Assembly: GCA_000827325.1 (NCBI GenBank)
Contig: KN832870.1
Location: forward strand, 3,968,001 to 4,032,000
Length of the DNA stretch: 64,000 nucleotides
Direction of reading: 5' to 3'
DNA from: Oidiodendron maius Zn
Lineage: Eukaryota; Ascomycota; Leotiomycetes; Myxotrichaceae
The translations under genes were made by a program, and so were the position numbers. The notes under the pieces were generated by a model. The model did not search any database, was not told the DNA's origin, and saw nothing but the letters and a program-made list of their open reading frames with translations. Shown piece after piece: positions 1 to 10,698 of this stretch (its first letter is position 1; the number at the start of each line of letters is the position of its first letter).

Positions 1-2074
1 ATGACGTTTCCACCCTGTCGTTCAAAGGCATCTACGCGCTGCTGAATGACGACCTGATCATTATGCACCCTCTCAACAATGGGTGCAAGTGGGCGTGCTC
101 CATTCGCATGGTGGTCGCGGAAACGAAGAGTGTACTCTGCGTAAAACGTAAATTCTCGGCCCTCTTGACGTTGCCTGTTCCTTTCGACCTCATTGAGCAA
201 TCCCGTTGCGATTCTCACAGGAGGGCGAGGTATCAAATGAGATGGAAGGTCTTGGAGTAAAGGTTTCCCATCGACGAGTCTCTCTCGAACGATTGCTAGA
301 ATAGTTCGATAGTCTGAGCGACCAGGAGACAGCTGAATTCGGGGAAGCCAGCCGAATGGCTTCGACTCAGCCGCATACTTCCTATCATCTAAGAATTTCA
401 GGACAACCACCTCTCTATCCTGATATTTGCCTTCAGTCATGTGATGTAAGATTGTGTTCAGCTGGATGTTCTCATGAGAACGAAGTCTGACGAATGTTTC
501 GTACCAAGAATTGTCTTGTAGCTGCGAAAGAATCGTCTTCATATGTGTGGCCTCTAGAGAGTGAAATGCCGAGTGTGGAATTTCTCTGTGTACGCATCCA
601 TGGATTACATACGCGATCAAACGAGATTCGGAATCACTCAATGCTCGTTTCATCTCTTCAGCAAGAGATTCTTTGCTCCGGAATAAGCTCTTCAACTTGA
701 AGACAAAACCTTTAGGCTGAGTCTTGAAAAGACGTGCTTCATGAATGGCAGGCCTAATCATATTAGATTCATTAATCAACAGATAGGATCGACATACTTG
801 ACTGGTCCCTTGGCTTCAATCGCCGCCTCTTCCTTAGTATCCTTCTCATTCAGATTCAGATTAGGTCGATCAACGTATGCGGGTGGCTTGACCTGTATAT
901 ATATCAGCTGAGTTATTTCCCTACAGGATAGCCAACACCTACTTGCTGAGACGATGCCTGGTCACAAGGCGCGACTAGAGGATACCCAGCACACTGGCCC
1001 GGTCCTGAATGCGGAATGAAAGCTCCCGCTGTCGGTGGTGGTGGTGGGATACATTGAAATGGAGCAATAGGCACGGCCTGTGGCCGCTCTGCCGTTGCTA
1101 GCTTATATTGGAACGACTGCGGTGGCAGTGGCGGCCCTGGCGGCCCAGGAGGATTAGGCGGCCACGGGAGGCTTGGAGCGGAAGGAGGACCAAAAAGTCT
1201 TGGAAGTGGAGCCGCAGGAGGGTATGCGGCCGGTGGTGGAGGTGGCCGACAGTCCCTCCCATATCGACTCTTCGAGATCCGGCGTCGACTTGACCTAGAT
1301 TTTATCGAGCTGCCATCGCCATAGCTATCGCTATCGCTGGTACTACTTGTATAGTCCGAGTCGGTAAAAGATTGTCGCCGGCGTTTCTCTCCCGGCGTTT
1401 CGATTCCAACCAAGCTTGCAGTACGTTTAATCCGATTATGACAGGATACGATGCTCTGGATATCAACCTTGCCAGAAGTCCTGTTGATAATGAGCAATAT
1501 ATAATCTAGAGTGAGAGTGAACTCACACATCCTTCGAAAGCGCTCCAACAGTTACAACTTGATAGATGAGGAGAAGATGGAGTTGGAGATCATGCAGCCG
1601 CGCAATGCAGCCGAGAATCTCAGATCTCTTCCAAGCTCGTGCCCCATTCTCCATAGTCTTCAAGAAGCTCTTCTCATCAAGGCTCATATGTATAAGATCT
1701 GTAACCGGGACCACCGGTGGAGTCTTGTCTACCTCACTCCGCCTCAAAGCCTTCCGTTCTTCAGAACTGAGGCAACCGTTCGCGGTTTGAGTCTCGATCT
1801 TCAGTAACGTATTACCACACTCCACTGCCAGAAGGTGAGCAAATTCAAGACCTTGTTGGCTGAAGAGAACCTTTCCATTCTCGACATGGTCTTTCACAAG
1901 CTCCAAGACCTGCTTAAGTGTCACGACGGTAGTATCAACAATGTTGAGACTACCCTCGAACCACATCTGGATGGGATCGCAGGTAAGGGCATAGTTGTGA
2001 ATAACCGCCGCAAGCTGCCCGCCATATTTTGTGACGCTGGTCAAAAGAGGAACAATGCTTTCCGTCTGGGCCAT
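1..2074 (-). CDS. Uncharacterised fungal protein with N-terminal helical domain and Pro-rich linker (3' partial)
   Basis: Function unknown. Four exons are inferred: 2074-1527, 1480-943, 892-798 and 753 to beyond position 1. Introns of 46, 50 and 44 nt have donors GTGAGT, GTAGGT and GTATGT, and the joins keep frame over 644 visible codons. About 180 N-terminal residues are helical and resemble the N-terminal domain of many large fungal STAND-like or orphan proteins. A Ser/Asp-rich stretch (about 215-245), an Arg/Ser-rich patch and a strongly Pro-rich linker (about 262-330) follow. The C-terminal region begins about residue 395, is folded-looking with no motif I recognise, and runs off the left edge. 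The start is the first ATG, with a TATA-like element about 70 bp upstream on this strand. The architecture is seen; any role would be a guess. Confidence 0.7.
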
Positions 2075-2720
2075 CTTTACTATTCTGGCCCTCTCGTCTG
2101 CCGCTCACGGAGTCTCCCGCCTGGGCTGAGAAGAGGGAAGAAGTATATAACGGATCCCCCTAAGGTTGCATTCACATCGGAGACCGGTCTCAAGAATGTG
2201 GCTAGGCAGCCAACAGGAAGTTTTTCAGCTGCCTTGGAGCGGGGAAAGATATGGACGGCGAATGTGAGGCTGACTACATTATGCACGACGCGATGTTCAT
2301 GACCAATAGCGAATTTTCAAATGAGGCAATCTCAACCACGTCTCGACAGAATTCCTGGCCACCACTTGGGTCGCATATGCACTTGGCTCATCCTGCCTGT
2401 CAGGACTGCAGTACGCCACACCGACCACTTGGTCAGCCATCATGCGCTCAGTTTAATCGTGATAATATTGTTTGGTCATCGCGTTCATGACAACTCACCT
2501 CTGTGCAGGATAGAGCGGCAGGGAGCGAGCCATTCAGCGTGATGCCCCTGGAACTACCGACGACGCTTCTCGTGCCCTGTGCTGAGGCGAGGCTGGCAAC
2601 AAACAAGATTATGTAACCATATATTGGACGTCACATAAGGGCCAGGAGTGACAAACTGATCTTTCCTCTACAACAGCTCAGACCTTCCACAGGACGAAAT
2701 GAGAGTGATAGTATTGAGGC
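2075..2720. other. Intergenic, 646 bp
   Basis: This lies between the start of the unknown multidomain gene and the 3' end of ORC4. Only short overlapping open frames without homology or splice logic are present. A TATA-like stretch near 2143-2149 could serve the leftward gene. I see nothing else. Confidence 0.6.
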
Positions 2721-5438
2721 TCAAATCTCTCTGCACCACTTTGTCATCACTGTGTTCATGCCGACTACGCTTCCTGTTATCTCTTCGAGTCCCACGTCTA
2801 TCTTCCACATTCGGCCACCGACCCCAAAATCGCGGCTTGTACCCCCACCGATGCCTGCAGGGACTAGTAGCTCGTAGTCTACTAACCTCTCCCACGCGCC
2901 CAAGGCAATTTCTCTCCCCCATATCTTTGCGCTTGAGCCCAGAGCAGCCATTCCGGTGCTAGAAGTCTGAATCTTATGCCGGGAAGTCAAGGAGCTATAT
3001 TCGTCATAGGCCATGCTGAAGTTGCAGGTGTCAGTATCGAGAATGATGTCCAGACGGGCCGCAGCAATGAGAAGAGCGAGCTCTAATTCCGAGAGGCCCT
3101 GAAGAATATGGAGCTTGGAATCCGGGGCGGAGAGTGTCATATTATTAGTAAAGGATGGGCCAGTCAGAGGAAGCCTTTTGAGGGATAGGTTTGCGATTGG
3201 AAGGATGCATGAGGTTAGAACCGTTGGCACGGACTTCGTCCTGTAGAAGTGGGATTGAAGGTGATGCTTAAACGTAGAGTCGTTGTAGAGGTTCTTCTGC
3301 TGTCAGCGTGAACCTGATAGTTGCGACAGAATACTTACCTCGATCATCGATAGCCAGTAGGAGAGGCACTGTTGTTGGCCGGTGTCGTTGCTGCCAAAAC
3401 CTGCGCTCGCTAGCTCTTCTGCATCGGTAACAAGTCCGTCTTTACAAATCTCCCAAAATGCGGGCAGACTTCGAGGCATTGACAGATGCACATATCGGTG
3501 ACTGAAGCGGCTCTTAACTCGCTTTTCAAGAGACTCTACAACGTCGACTCTTGTTGTGAGTCCAAGCACTAGAATAGGTGCCTTCCTCGACTGAGCTATG
3601 TCGAATAGGTTGTAGAGGAGGGCTTGTCGCGCATGCGAAGTGAACAGATCGAATTCATCCAGGATGAAGATGACAGACTTCGTAGTTTCGTCTGCACGAT
3701 CTTCTGATAGCTCGGAAGGGTGTGAGAGCAAGGCGAGCAGAGATGCTAATGTGTCAGCAGCATTTGCCTAAGCAGACATTAATTAAGATAACACAAGACC
3801 AGCAGTATACTTACTCTGCCTGCAACATCGTCCTCAACTTCCATCTCACGTCCTAGCTGCCGCCAGATCTCTCTGAGTGCTATCTTGTCATCCGTATGAA
3901 TGAATCCGTTCAGTCGGATAACATGAAACTTCTCCCGATGCTCACTGGAGATATCTCTTATTACTGATTCAACAAGCTATGAAAGGAATTAGCTCTGACC
4001 TAAGATTAAACTGGTAACTCACAGTCGTCTTCCCCGTGCCTCTTGCTCCTATTACAAGCATTGAGTTGCCTTCACCTGCAAGCACCGTCTGCTCCACAAC
4101 CTGATGCACTTTCTGCATTGCCTCATCATGTCCACGGAGGTTAATACGTTTCTGACCTGTAAGCTTGTCGAGCACTACCCTTTGGATGCTTCGTAAATGG
4201 TGTTCGAAGCCTTCAATTTTCGGGAGATCGCTGGGAATATCACTAATCTCTATTTCTTCCGATTCTGTTTGTGGCAAAGCTTCACTGGTGCAATCCCTGC
4301 ATAGCCAATTTCCCTCTGGGATAATCGGCACATTGTAACATTCCTGATGGACCGCAAGATCGCAGTTATCGCAGAATATTATCTCATTTGGCTCTTCAGA
4401 TTCAATCCCTGAACAGATAGCACAAGCTACTTCCTCGCTGCTGTCTGATTCTTCATCTTCCTGTATCTCGATTGCTCTTGACAGGCTTGTAGAATCCGGA
4501 AGGTCTCTAAATCCCAAATCTAGTTCGTCGTGTCCGTTAAAAGCCACGCTCTTCTTTGATTTCAGAACTCTGTCCCTGGTGGGAGTAAGAATGCCTTTTG
4601 GTATGTAACCTGAGCTCTCAGACTTCTTTGGCCGTCCCCTCTTACGGGGAGTGGGGGTGGGGATAGGTTCCTTTGGATATACATTAGCCTCTTCGAGCCA
4701 GGCTGTGTATTCCTTCGTATACTCCTCGGCGTCTTGGGTTCTACCCAGCTCGATCATCTGATCTCGTATAGCCGCTCTAGAAAGCGCCATGGCCTTTTTT
4801 AGTAGACCATATTTCCTCTTGTAGTCAGAAGGCCCAAGGCTCGATCTTGGTTTAGTTGCCAGTTTCTTGGGGACCGGAACTGATTCTGGGTTCTTCCTTG
4901 GCCGACCTCGTTTTTTTTGTATGCTGCCATCTTTGTTTCTCTTGGTTCCGTCTGCTTCGGTAGCAGGATTTGGCGTATTTGTCGCTGTTGAATTTGCCTT
5001 CGCGCTGATATCTCCATTCTCGAGATCCGAAGGCGCAATATCCCAGACCTCATCCCTATTCTCAGCCAATTCCCTCTGACCTCTTCCGTTCTCTCCCCTT
5101 TGCTTAGAATCTTCTGCGCGAGGGACTTCCACGTTTAAAACAGCCTCGTCATCCCCTTCTTTTATACTCTCCTCCACATCTTCCTCTCCATTCACTCCTT
5201 CAACCACTCCGTTTTCCTTTCCATATTCCAGTACGCTCCCCAATTTACCCAGAACTCCCCTGGCACTGTCCGCAACAATGCTTCTCGAGGGAGAGCTACG
5301 GCTCCCACGGCCATTCAGCTTCCGCTTCTTAGTTGCGCTGAGGGGAGAGGCATCAGCAACCTGGATCGTCGAGGATGGCTCGTCCCCAACCTCTGCAGAC
5401 TGTTCCTGCCGCAAGCGCTTGCGGCTTCTTGTAGACAT
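2721..5438 (-). CDS. ORC4: Origin recognition complex subunit 4 with AT-hooks and PHD finger
   Basis: AAA+ subunit of ORC, which binds replication origins and loads the MCM helicase with Cdc6 in the nucleus. Exons are 5438-4023, 3976-3815, 3767-3339 and 3299-2721 (861 aa). A basic, acidic-patched N-terminal half carries two AT-hooks (KRGRPRK about 176-182, KRGRPKK about 266-272). A C4HC3 PHD finger lies at about 339-383. The AAA+ core follows, with Walker A GARGTGKT (464-471) and Walker B ILDEFD (about 561-566), then the ORC4 winged-helix end. Walker A is split by intron 1, directly after the Lys-Thr-Thr. The last intron is only 39 nt (or 42 with the next AG). Fission-yeast Orc4 is known to bind AT-rich origins through N-terminal AT-hooks; the PHD suggests an added chromatin-reading function (inference). 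Confidence 0.93.
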
Positions 5439-5829
5439 ATCCGGGAAACCGGGAGCGTAGACATTCGTTCATAAACTGGTGGAAGGACAGTAGGCGAACA
5501 TGGCGTGGACGAAATTGTGAGCAACTGGGGAGGAATTTTTTTGACTTTCTGTTCGTGAAATCGGATCTGGAGAAAGTCGCGTTTCTCGCATAATGCGAAC
5601 TCACCACGACGCGCAACCGAGGGCCTTTTGTCACGTGGATTTGCCCCTTTGTCTCCCTTTCCTGGTGGGACATCTCTACGACCCATGTCTGATGCAAATT
5701 AGTTTTTATCTTATATGGAAAATGCTCAATTTTGTCTATACAAAGTACTAATAAATTTCGTTCCTTATCAATACACTCTTATAATCTCATTCCTGACATC
5801 CACACTCCACCTTCCAGCACTTGTTCCTT
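5439..5829. promoter_or_regulatory. ORC4 upstream / FOX2 downstream spacer, 391 bp
   Basis: This is the upstream region of ORC4 and the 3' flank of FOX2. A CACGTG hexamer sits at 5632-5637, about 195 bp upstream of the ORC4 start codon on the minus strand. No gene is visible. Promoter assignment rests on position only. Confidence 0.4.
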
Positions 5830-8800
5830 ACAGCTTGGAGCCGCCGTCCACGAGCTCAGCTCCTGCGTTTGCGATAGCTAGCTTTCCGGTCTCCTTAACC
5901 TTCGTCTGGAAGATGACTTTGTTGCCCTCCTTCCAGCACTCTGTAACTAATGTCTGGCCGGGGAGTACAGTTCCGGCGAATCGAACCTTGATGTTCTTGA
6001 AGGCGCCGTACTTCTTGTAGATGGCCTTGGCGGCAATTCCAAAGAAGCACAGTCCGTGGAGGATAGGGACCGGGAAACCACCAACCTTGGCGAAGTCTGG
6101 GTCGACGTGGAGAGGACTAAAAGTAGTTAGAATTAAACCTTGGGGGTAGGTTGTCGGGCGAGCTTACTTGTAATCCCCAGACAGACGGTAAAGGACGGCC
6201 TGCTCCTCAGTTGTCTTCTCCTCAGCCACATGGTCTGGTGCTCGCTTTGGAGGGTTATTAGCAGCAGTGGCTGCACCTCTGTTCTCGGGCCTCTTCTGGC
6301 CTCCAAAGCCGCCAGATCCTCTGATGAAAGCAGTCATCTCGTTGTAGAAGAGAGGCTTGCCGGTCTCTTTGATCACGGTAGTGGTGCCGGACTTCAGAAT
6401 AGCGGCATTTCCTTTATCCACAACTTCAATGAGCTTCGGATACGATACTAGCGTGGCAGCGGTAGGGATAGGATATTGCAGGACTTCAAGGTATTGCTCG
6501 CCGTGTAGCAGCATCATTGGGTTGAAGTTGTTGACAACATCGTCGATGCTGTAAGGAGTCTCAGCGGAGAAGAAGGGAACAACACCGAATGTTGGGAGAG
6601 CCTGGAAGTTTTCATGTCCCTCACTGTAGGAAAGTTCGTGTTAGCTCTAATATAAAGCGTGTAACGCGGTATGAGATGAGGAACTTACAAGACAAGAGGC
6701 AGTTCAGTCTTCTTGGCACCAATTCCGAGGTTGTAAAGGATCACATCCTTATCCTCATACTTGAATTCAGTTCCATTGGCCTTAGCAGACTTTGCAGCAG
6801 CAATATTATCCAGGATTTCTTGGTTCACGTTCTCGTCCTTCTGTACATAGCATACGTAAGCTAACATATTTCATTGACTGTACAGCTACTTTTATACAAG
6901 ATATTTCGCTCTGAGATGAGAAGGCTCAATTCATACCTTGCTGGCACCGCCTTGCTTGTTCTGCATGTTAGCCATGATGCTCTTGAGTCCATCACTTGGA
7001 TCCGCAGGGCTGTCTGCCCGCCCATCATCAAAGTTTGTAATCTTCTCAAACTGGGCGAGGACTGCTTCCGGGGTAAGTTTGACGTCGACTGGAAAGCCAT
7101 GGCCACCTGATCGTTGCCAGCGTGTTCGACCTACCCAGCCAGATCCAACTTCGTACAGGTTGCCAGTTGGATCGGGGACCTTGTCGGAGCTAAGAGCAAG
7201 GACAAGAGGGGCTATATAGTCGGGCTTGAAAGCCTGGACAAGCTCTTCAGGCATGATAGTCCGGGTCATGGCGGTTCCGGCATTAGGTGCGATCGTGTTG
7301 ACATAGATGTTGTACTTGTAACCCTCACGGGCGAGAGCGCGGGAGAAACCCAAGATACCGCATTTCTCCCCCTTGTCAGCTTCTCTAGAAGAACTAAAGG
7401 GTAATGAGATGACTTACAGCAGCAGCATAGTTGGCTTGTCCAAAGTTGCCGTAGATACCGCTGGTAGAGGTAGTGTTGACAATACGTCCATACTTCTGCT
7501 TGAGCATGTATGGCCAGGCGGCCTTGGTGACCTTGTATGTACCTCTCAAGTGGACAGCAATGACCTGATCCCACAACTTTTCATCCATGTTTGTGAATGC
7601 CTTGTCACGGAGAATACCAGCATTATTGATAATAATGTCGATGCGTCCATAAGCATCAATGGCAGCCTTCACGACTGCGTCTCCATCTTCGGCAGATGCC
7701 TTTACGCCAACAGCCTTGCCGCCACTCTTTCTAATCTCTTCAACAACGGAATCCGGGTTTACAAGATCGTTAACCACGACGGACGCGCCATACTTAGCGA
7801 AGGCCAAGCAGTAAATTCGGCCAATGCTGATTTATGTCAGTAAAACTCATCTTGCAAGAGCAAATTGACTTACCCAGCACCGCCACCAGTAACGAGTGCA
7901 ACCTTCCCCGAGAAATCGAGAGTCTCGCCTTTGTCATTCGGCTTCAGGTCCATGGAGCCTTCCAGCAGACTCATGAAATTGGCCGGTCCGGAAGGATACT
8001 CGGGATTCTTGAAGTTGTTAATTTCATCCCATCTCTTCAGGATTGCGCCGGGGGTGTATGTATCGTCCGCCTTCAGGAGTAGACCGCTCGAACGTTCCCA
8101 GCGGAGCTTGGCAATGTGGCCACCACCAACCTCGAAGATGGAGCCGTTCTCAGTGGCATCCTTGTGGGTCAGAACAGCGACGAGAGGGACAACCCACTCG
8201 GGCTTGAGGTTCTCGAGCAGGTCAGGTGGCATGACGGTCTGGGTCATTCGACTGGCAGCTGTGCAGAATTAGCTTCCATTTTCCAGTAATACCACGGGAA
8301 ATCGTACCAATTGGGGCAATGACATTGGAGAGAATGTTATACTTGGCGCCCTCCTTTGCTAGAGTCTCCGTGAAACCGACCATGGCCAGCTTGGCGGCAG
8401 AGTAGTTGGTCTGGCCGAAGCTTCCAAAAAGACCGGCCGCAGAGGCGGTATTGATAACACGGCCATACTTTTGTTTCCGGAAATATGGCCAAGCAGCTCT
8501 AGCGCACTTGTAGGATCCCTTGATGTGTACGGCGACAATAAGATCCCAGTCCTGGTCCTTCATGTTCTTGAAGGAGATGTCCCGAAGGATACCAGCATTG
8601 TTTATAAGGATATCGACACGGCCAAAGTTCTTGATGGCGGTGTCGATGATCTTCTCGCCGTCCACGACGCTGTCGTAGTTGGCCACGGCCTTACCGCCGG
8701 CAGCCTTAATCTCGTCCACAACAACATCTGCGGCCTGTGTCCATTAGCTATGTCCCTCGTTCCTCTAGCTCGAGGTGCTTGGGCTTACCTTTGTCGAGTT

Positions 8801-8944
8801 ACCCTCGCCCTTGAACGAGCCTCCCAGATCGTTCACAACGACACTGGCGCCCCGGCTTCCATAGAAGATGGCATACTCTCTCCCAAGGCCACCTCCAGCG
8901 CCTGTGATGACGACGACCTGACCGTCGTAGCGTAGTTCAGGCAT
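5830..8944 (-). CDS. FOX2: Peroxisomal multifunctional beta-oxidation enzyme type 2 (hydratase/dehydrogenase)
   Basis: Catalyses the 2-enoyl-CoA hydratase and (3R)-hydroxyacyl-CoA dehydrogenase steps of peroxisomal beta-oxidation. Eight exons: 8944-8789, 8734-8308, 8258-7874, 7826-7418, 7365-6937, 6840-6689, 6623-6169, 6116-5830 (899 aa, as in the fungal family). Two tandem short-chain dehydrogenase domains each begin with a Rossmann Gly-rich motif (TGAGGGLG near residue 15; TGGGAGIG in the second) and carry NNAG. The first has an intact Y-x3-K (YSAAK). A C-terminal hot-dog (MaoC-like) hydratase-2 domain follows, with the HGLCFFG helix. The protein ends in Ser-Lys-Leu, a perfect PTS1. Intron 4 falls inside the second Y-x3-K motif; acceptor GAG at 7366 restores YAAAK, whereas the upstream CAAG acceptor would insert Gly-Glu. 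The start is the first ATG, directly before the Rossmann strand. Confidence 0.95.
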
Positions 8945-9566
8945 GATCAGTTATGTTTAGGAGTAGCAATCCGTCCTGAGTCTGAGCGAGCGAGCTGCCA
9001 AGGTGCTGGACAGATATTTCAGCAGACAGAGAAGGGGGATATTATAATGGCACGCAGAGGGATAGAGGAGAGGAAAAGAATATAGATAATGGAGAGAAAA
9101 AGCGTGGTTAGGAGGAGAGGGCGAGGAGGAGGATGGATGAACTCGGGTGATTGCAATGATTCGGCGATTTCACTTTGCCTCGGCTCCTTCAGTGGCTTGC
9201 TTCACAGCCGGTGACGACAGGATGGATCCCCAGAAGAGCACCCCACAGGAACATCACATGTAAAATTGGCCAAGGTCACGTGCGTATGACACCGTGTGAT
9301 CAGAGAGAATTATTATTAAACACTCGCTCCTACAGAACACGAGATGAGGATGTAGGAGGGTATCTTCCTCCTTGAGATGATGCGCAGCGGCTCTTGTCCA
9401 AGCCCTCGAGCTGTCGCGGGTACCTGTTCCGAACCTCTCACCTCACCCCGCCAAGTCTAACTCGGAGTCGCTGATCAGTAAGTTTATGAGTAAGTAGGAT
9501 TTATGTCTATTCTCTCTCCGACGTCCATCTTCTTCCCTTCATTATACTCCGATACCTCCCTCGGCA
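8945..9566. promoter_or_regulatory. Divergent promoter region FOX2 / glycerate-kinase-like gene, 622 bp
   Basis: This is the shared 5' region of two head-to-head genes. It holds a purine-rich tract (about 9035-9135) just upstream of FOX2, a CACGTG at 9277-9282 and two CCTCGG hexamers (9178-9183, 9559-9564). CCTCGG is the core bound by the fungal fatty-acid regulators FarA/FarB. The assignment of function is inference. Confidence 0.5.
9178..9183 (+). promoter_or_regulatory. Candidate FarA/FarB site (CCTCGG)
   Basis: The hexamer CCTCGG lies about 235 bp upstream of the FOX2 start codon. In Aspergillus nidulans, FarA and FarB bind this core to induce beta-oxidation genes on fatty acids. A 6-mer is expected by chance fairly often, so this is a weak call supported mainly by the gene it precedes. 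Confidence 0.3.
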
Positions 9567-10546
9567 ATGGCAGCTCCTCCATCATCTGCAGCAACCATCG
9601 TTGACGACAAATCCCCACACTGCATCCCCTTCATCCTCTCCCGGCTCTCCGTTCACCAAGCCACCAACCCCTCCAGACCCTTCTTTATCGGCCTCAATGG
9701 CGTCCAGGGCGCAGGGAAAACTACCTTGGTGTCTACCCTCGCGCGTACACTGCAGGAAGGAAAGGGTCTGGAGACCCTGGTGTGCAGCATTGACGATTTA
9801 TACTTGACGCATGAAGACCAAGTCGCTCTAGCAAAAGAACATCCCCTGAATCCGCTTGTGCAACACCGTGGCGAGCCTGGTATGTGCTGTGGTTTCTACT
9901 TATCTTACTCACTTCCCGGAAAGATAAGATGCAGGGGCTGATTTTGACTGGATTAGGCACCCATGATATGAATCTTGCCCGAGACATTTTCTCGACTTTA
10001 GAACAAGGGAGAGAAGTCAAGATCCCGCTGTATGACAAATCCGCACATAACGGCCAAGGCGACCGTGTATCTTCTTTGAAATGGGCGATCAGAAACGGCT
10101 CAGGCCAACCGCGAATACAAGTTGTGATCTTCGAGGGGTGGTGTGTGGGGTTCCGGGCGATTAGCTTAGAGGAGATCCGGGCGAAACAAGAGGCACCTTC
10201 GACGACGTTGCATAAACATAGATTAGAGGATCTGGTTTTCGTGAATGAAAAGTTAAGAGATTATGATATTATGACGGATTCATTTGATGCGTTTATACAT
10301 ATCGATGCCGAGGAGACCGGATACGTGTATGAGTGGAGGCTGGAGCAGGAGGCCGCGCTGAGGAGGGAGAGGGGGAGCGGGATGACGGATGAGATGGTCA
10401 AGAGGTTTGTGGATGGGTATTACCCTGCGTATGAATTGTATACGGATGGTGTTAGGGCGGGTGTCTTGAGGGAGAAGGGGGAAGGGAGGCAGTTGAGGCT
10501 GGTAGTGGGAAGGGATAGAAGGGTAAGGGATGTAGTCACTACATGA
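9567..10546 (+). CDS. P-loop kinase, D-glycerate 3-kinase / Tda10 family
   Basis: ATP-dependent small-molecule kinase, probably cytosolic. The family contains plant D-glycerate 3-kinase and yeast Tda10 (YGR205W), whose substrate is uncertain. Exons are 9567-9879 and 9957-10546, joined across a 77-nt intron to give 300 aa. Walker A GVQGAGKT is at residues 45-52, followed by the conserved SIDDLYLT segment, the HRGEPGTHD motif formed at the splice junction, and FEGWCVGFR about two-thirds along. These are the diagnostic blocks of the family. The start is the only ATG in a good position, 20 residues before the kinase core. It is transcribed divergently from FOX2. Family is secure; substrate is not. 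Confidence 0.88.
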
Positions 10547-10698
10547 ATTACATGCTATGCGAGGAGAACCGGATAGATTATAGAGTTCGTGATATTCGAG
10601 ATTGAAGCAAACGGGTATCTCCCTAAGACTCCGAGCAAATGCAAATAGCTACTCAGTTGCCTTTCCCATGCTCTTCGGCTAAAAGTGCTTCTGAGGTA

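Noticed and set aside
776-892. Stop codon ending the leftmost gene at 776
   Set aside because: A 44-nt GTATGT...TTAG intron (754-797) removes it and continues the frame to the edge, so the gene is not ended there.
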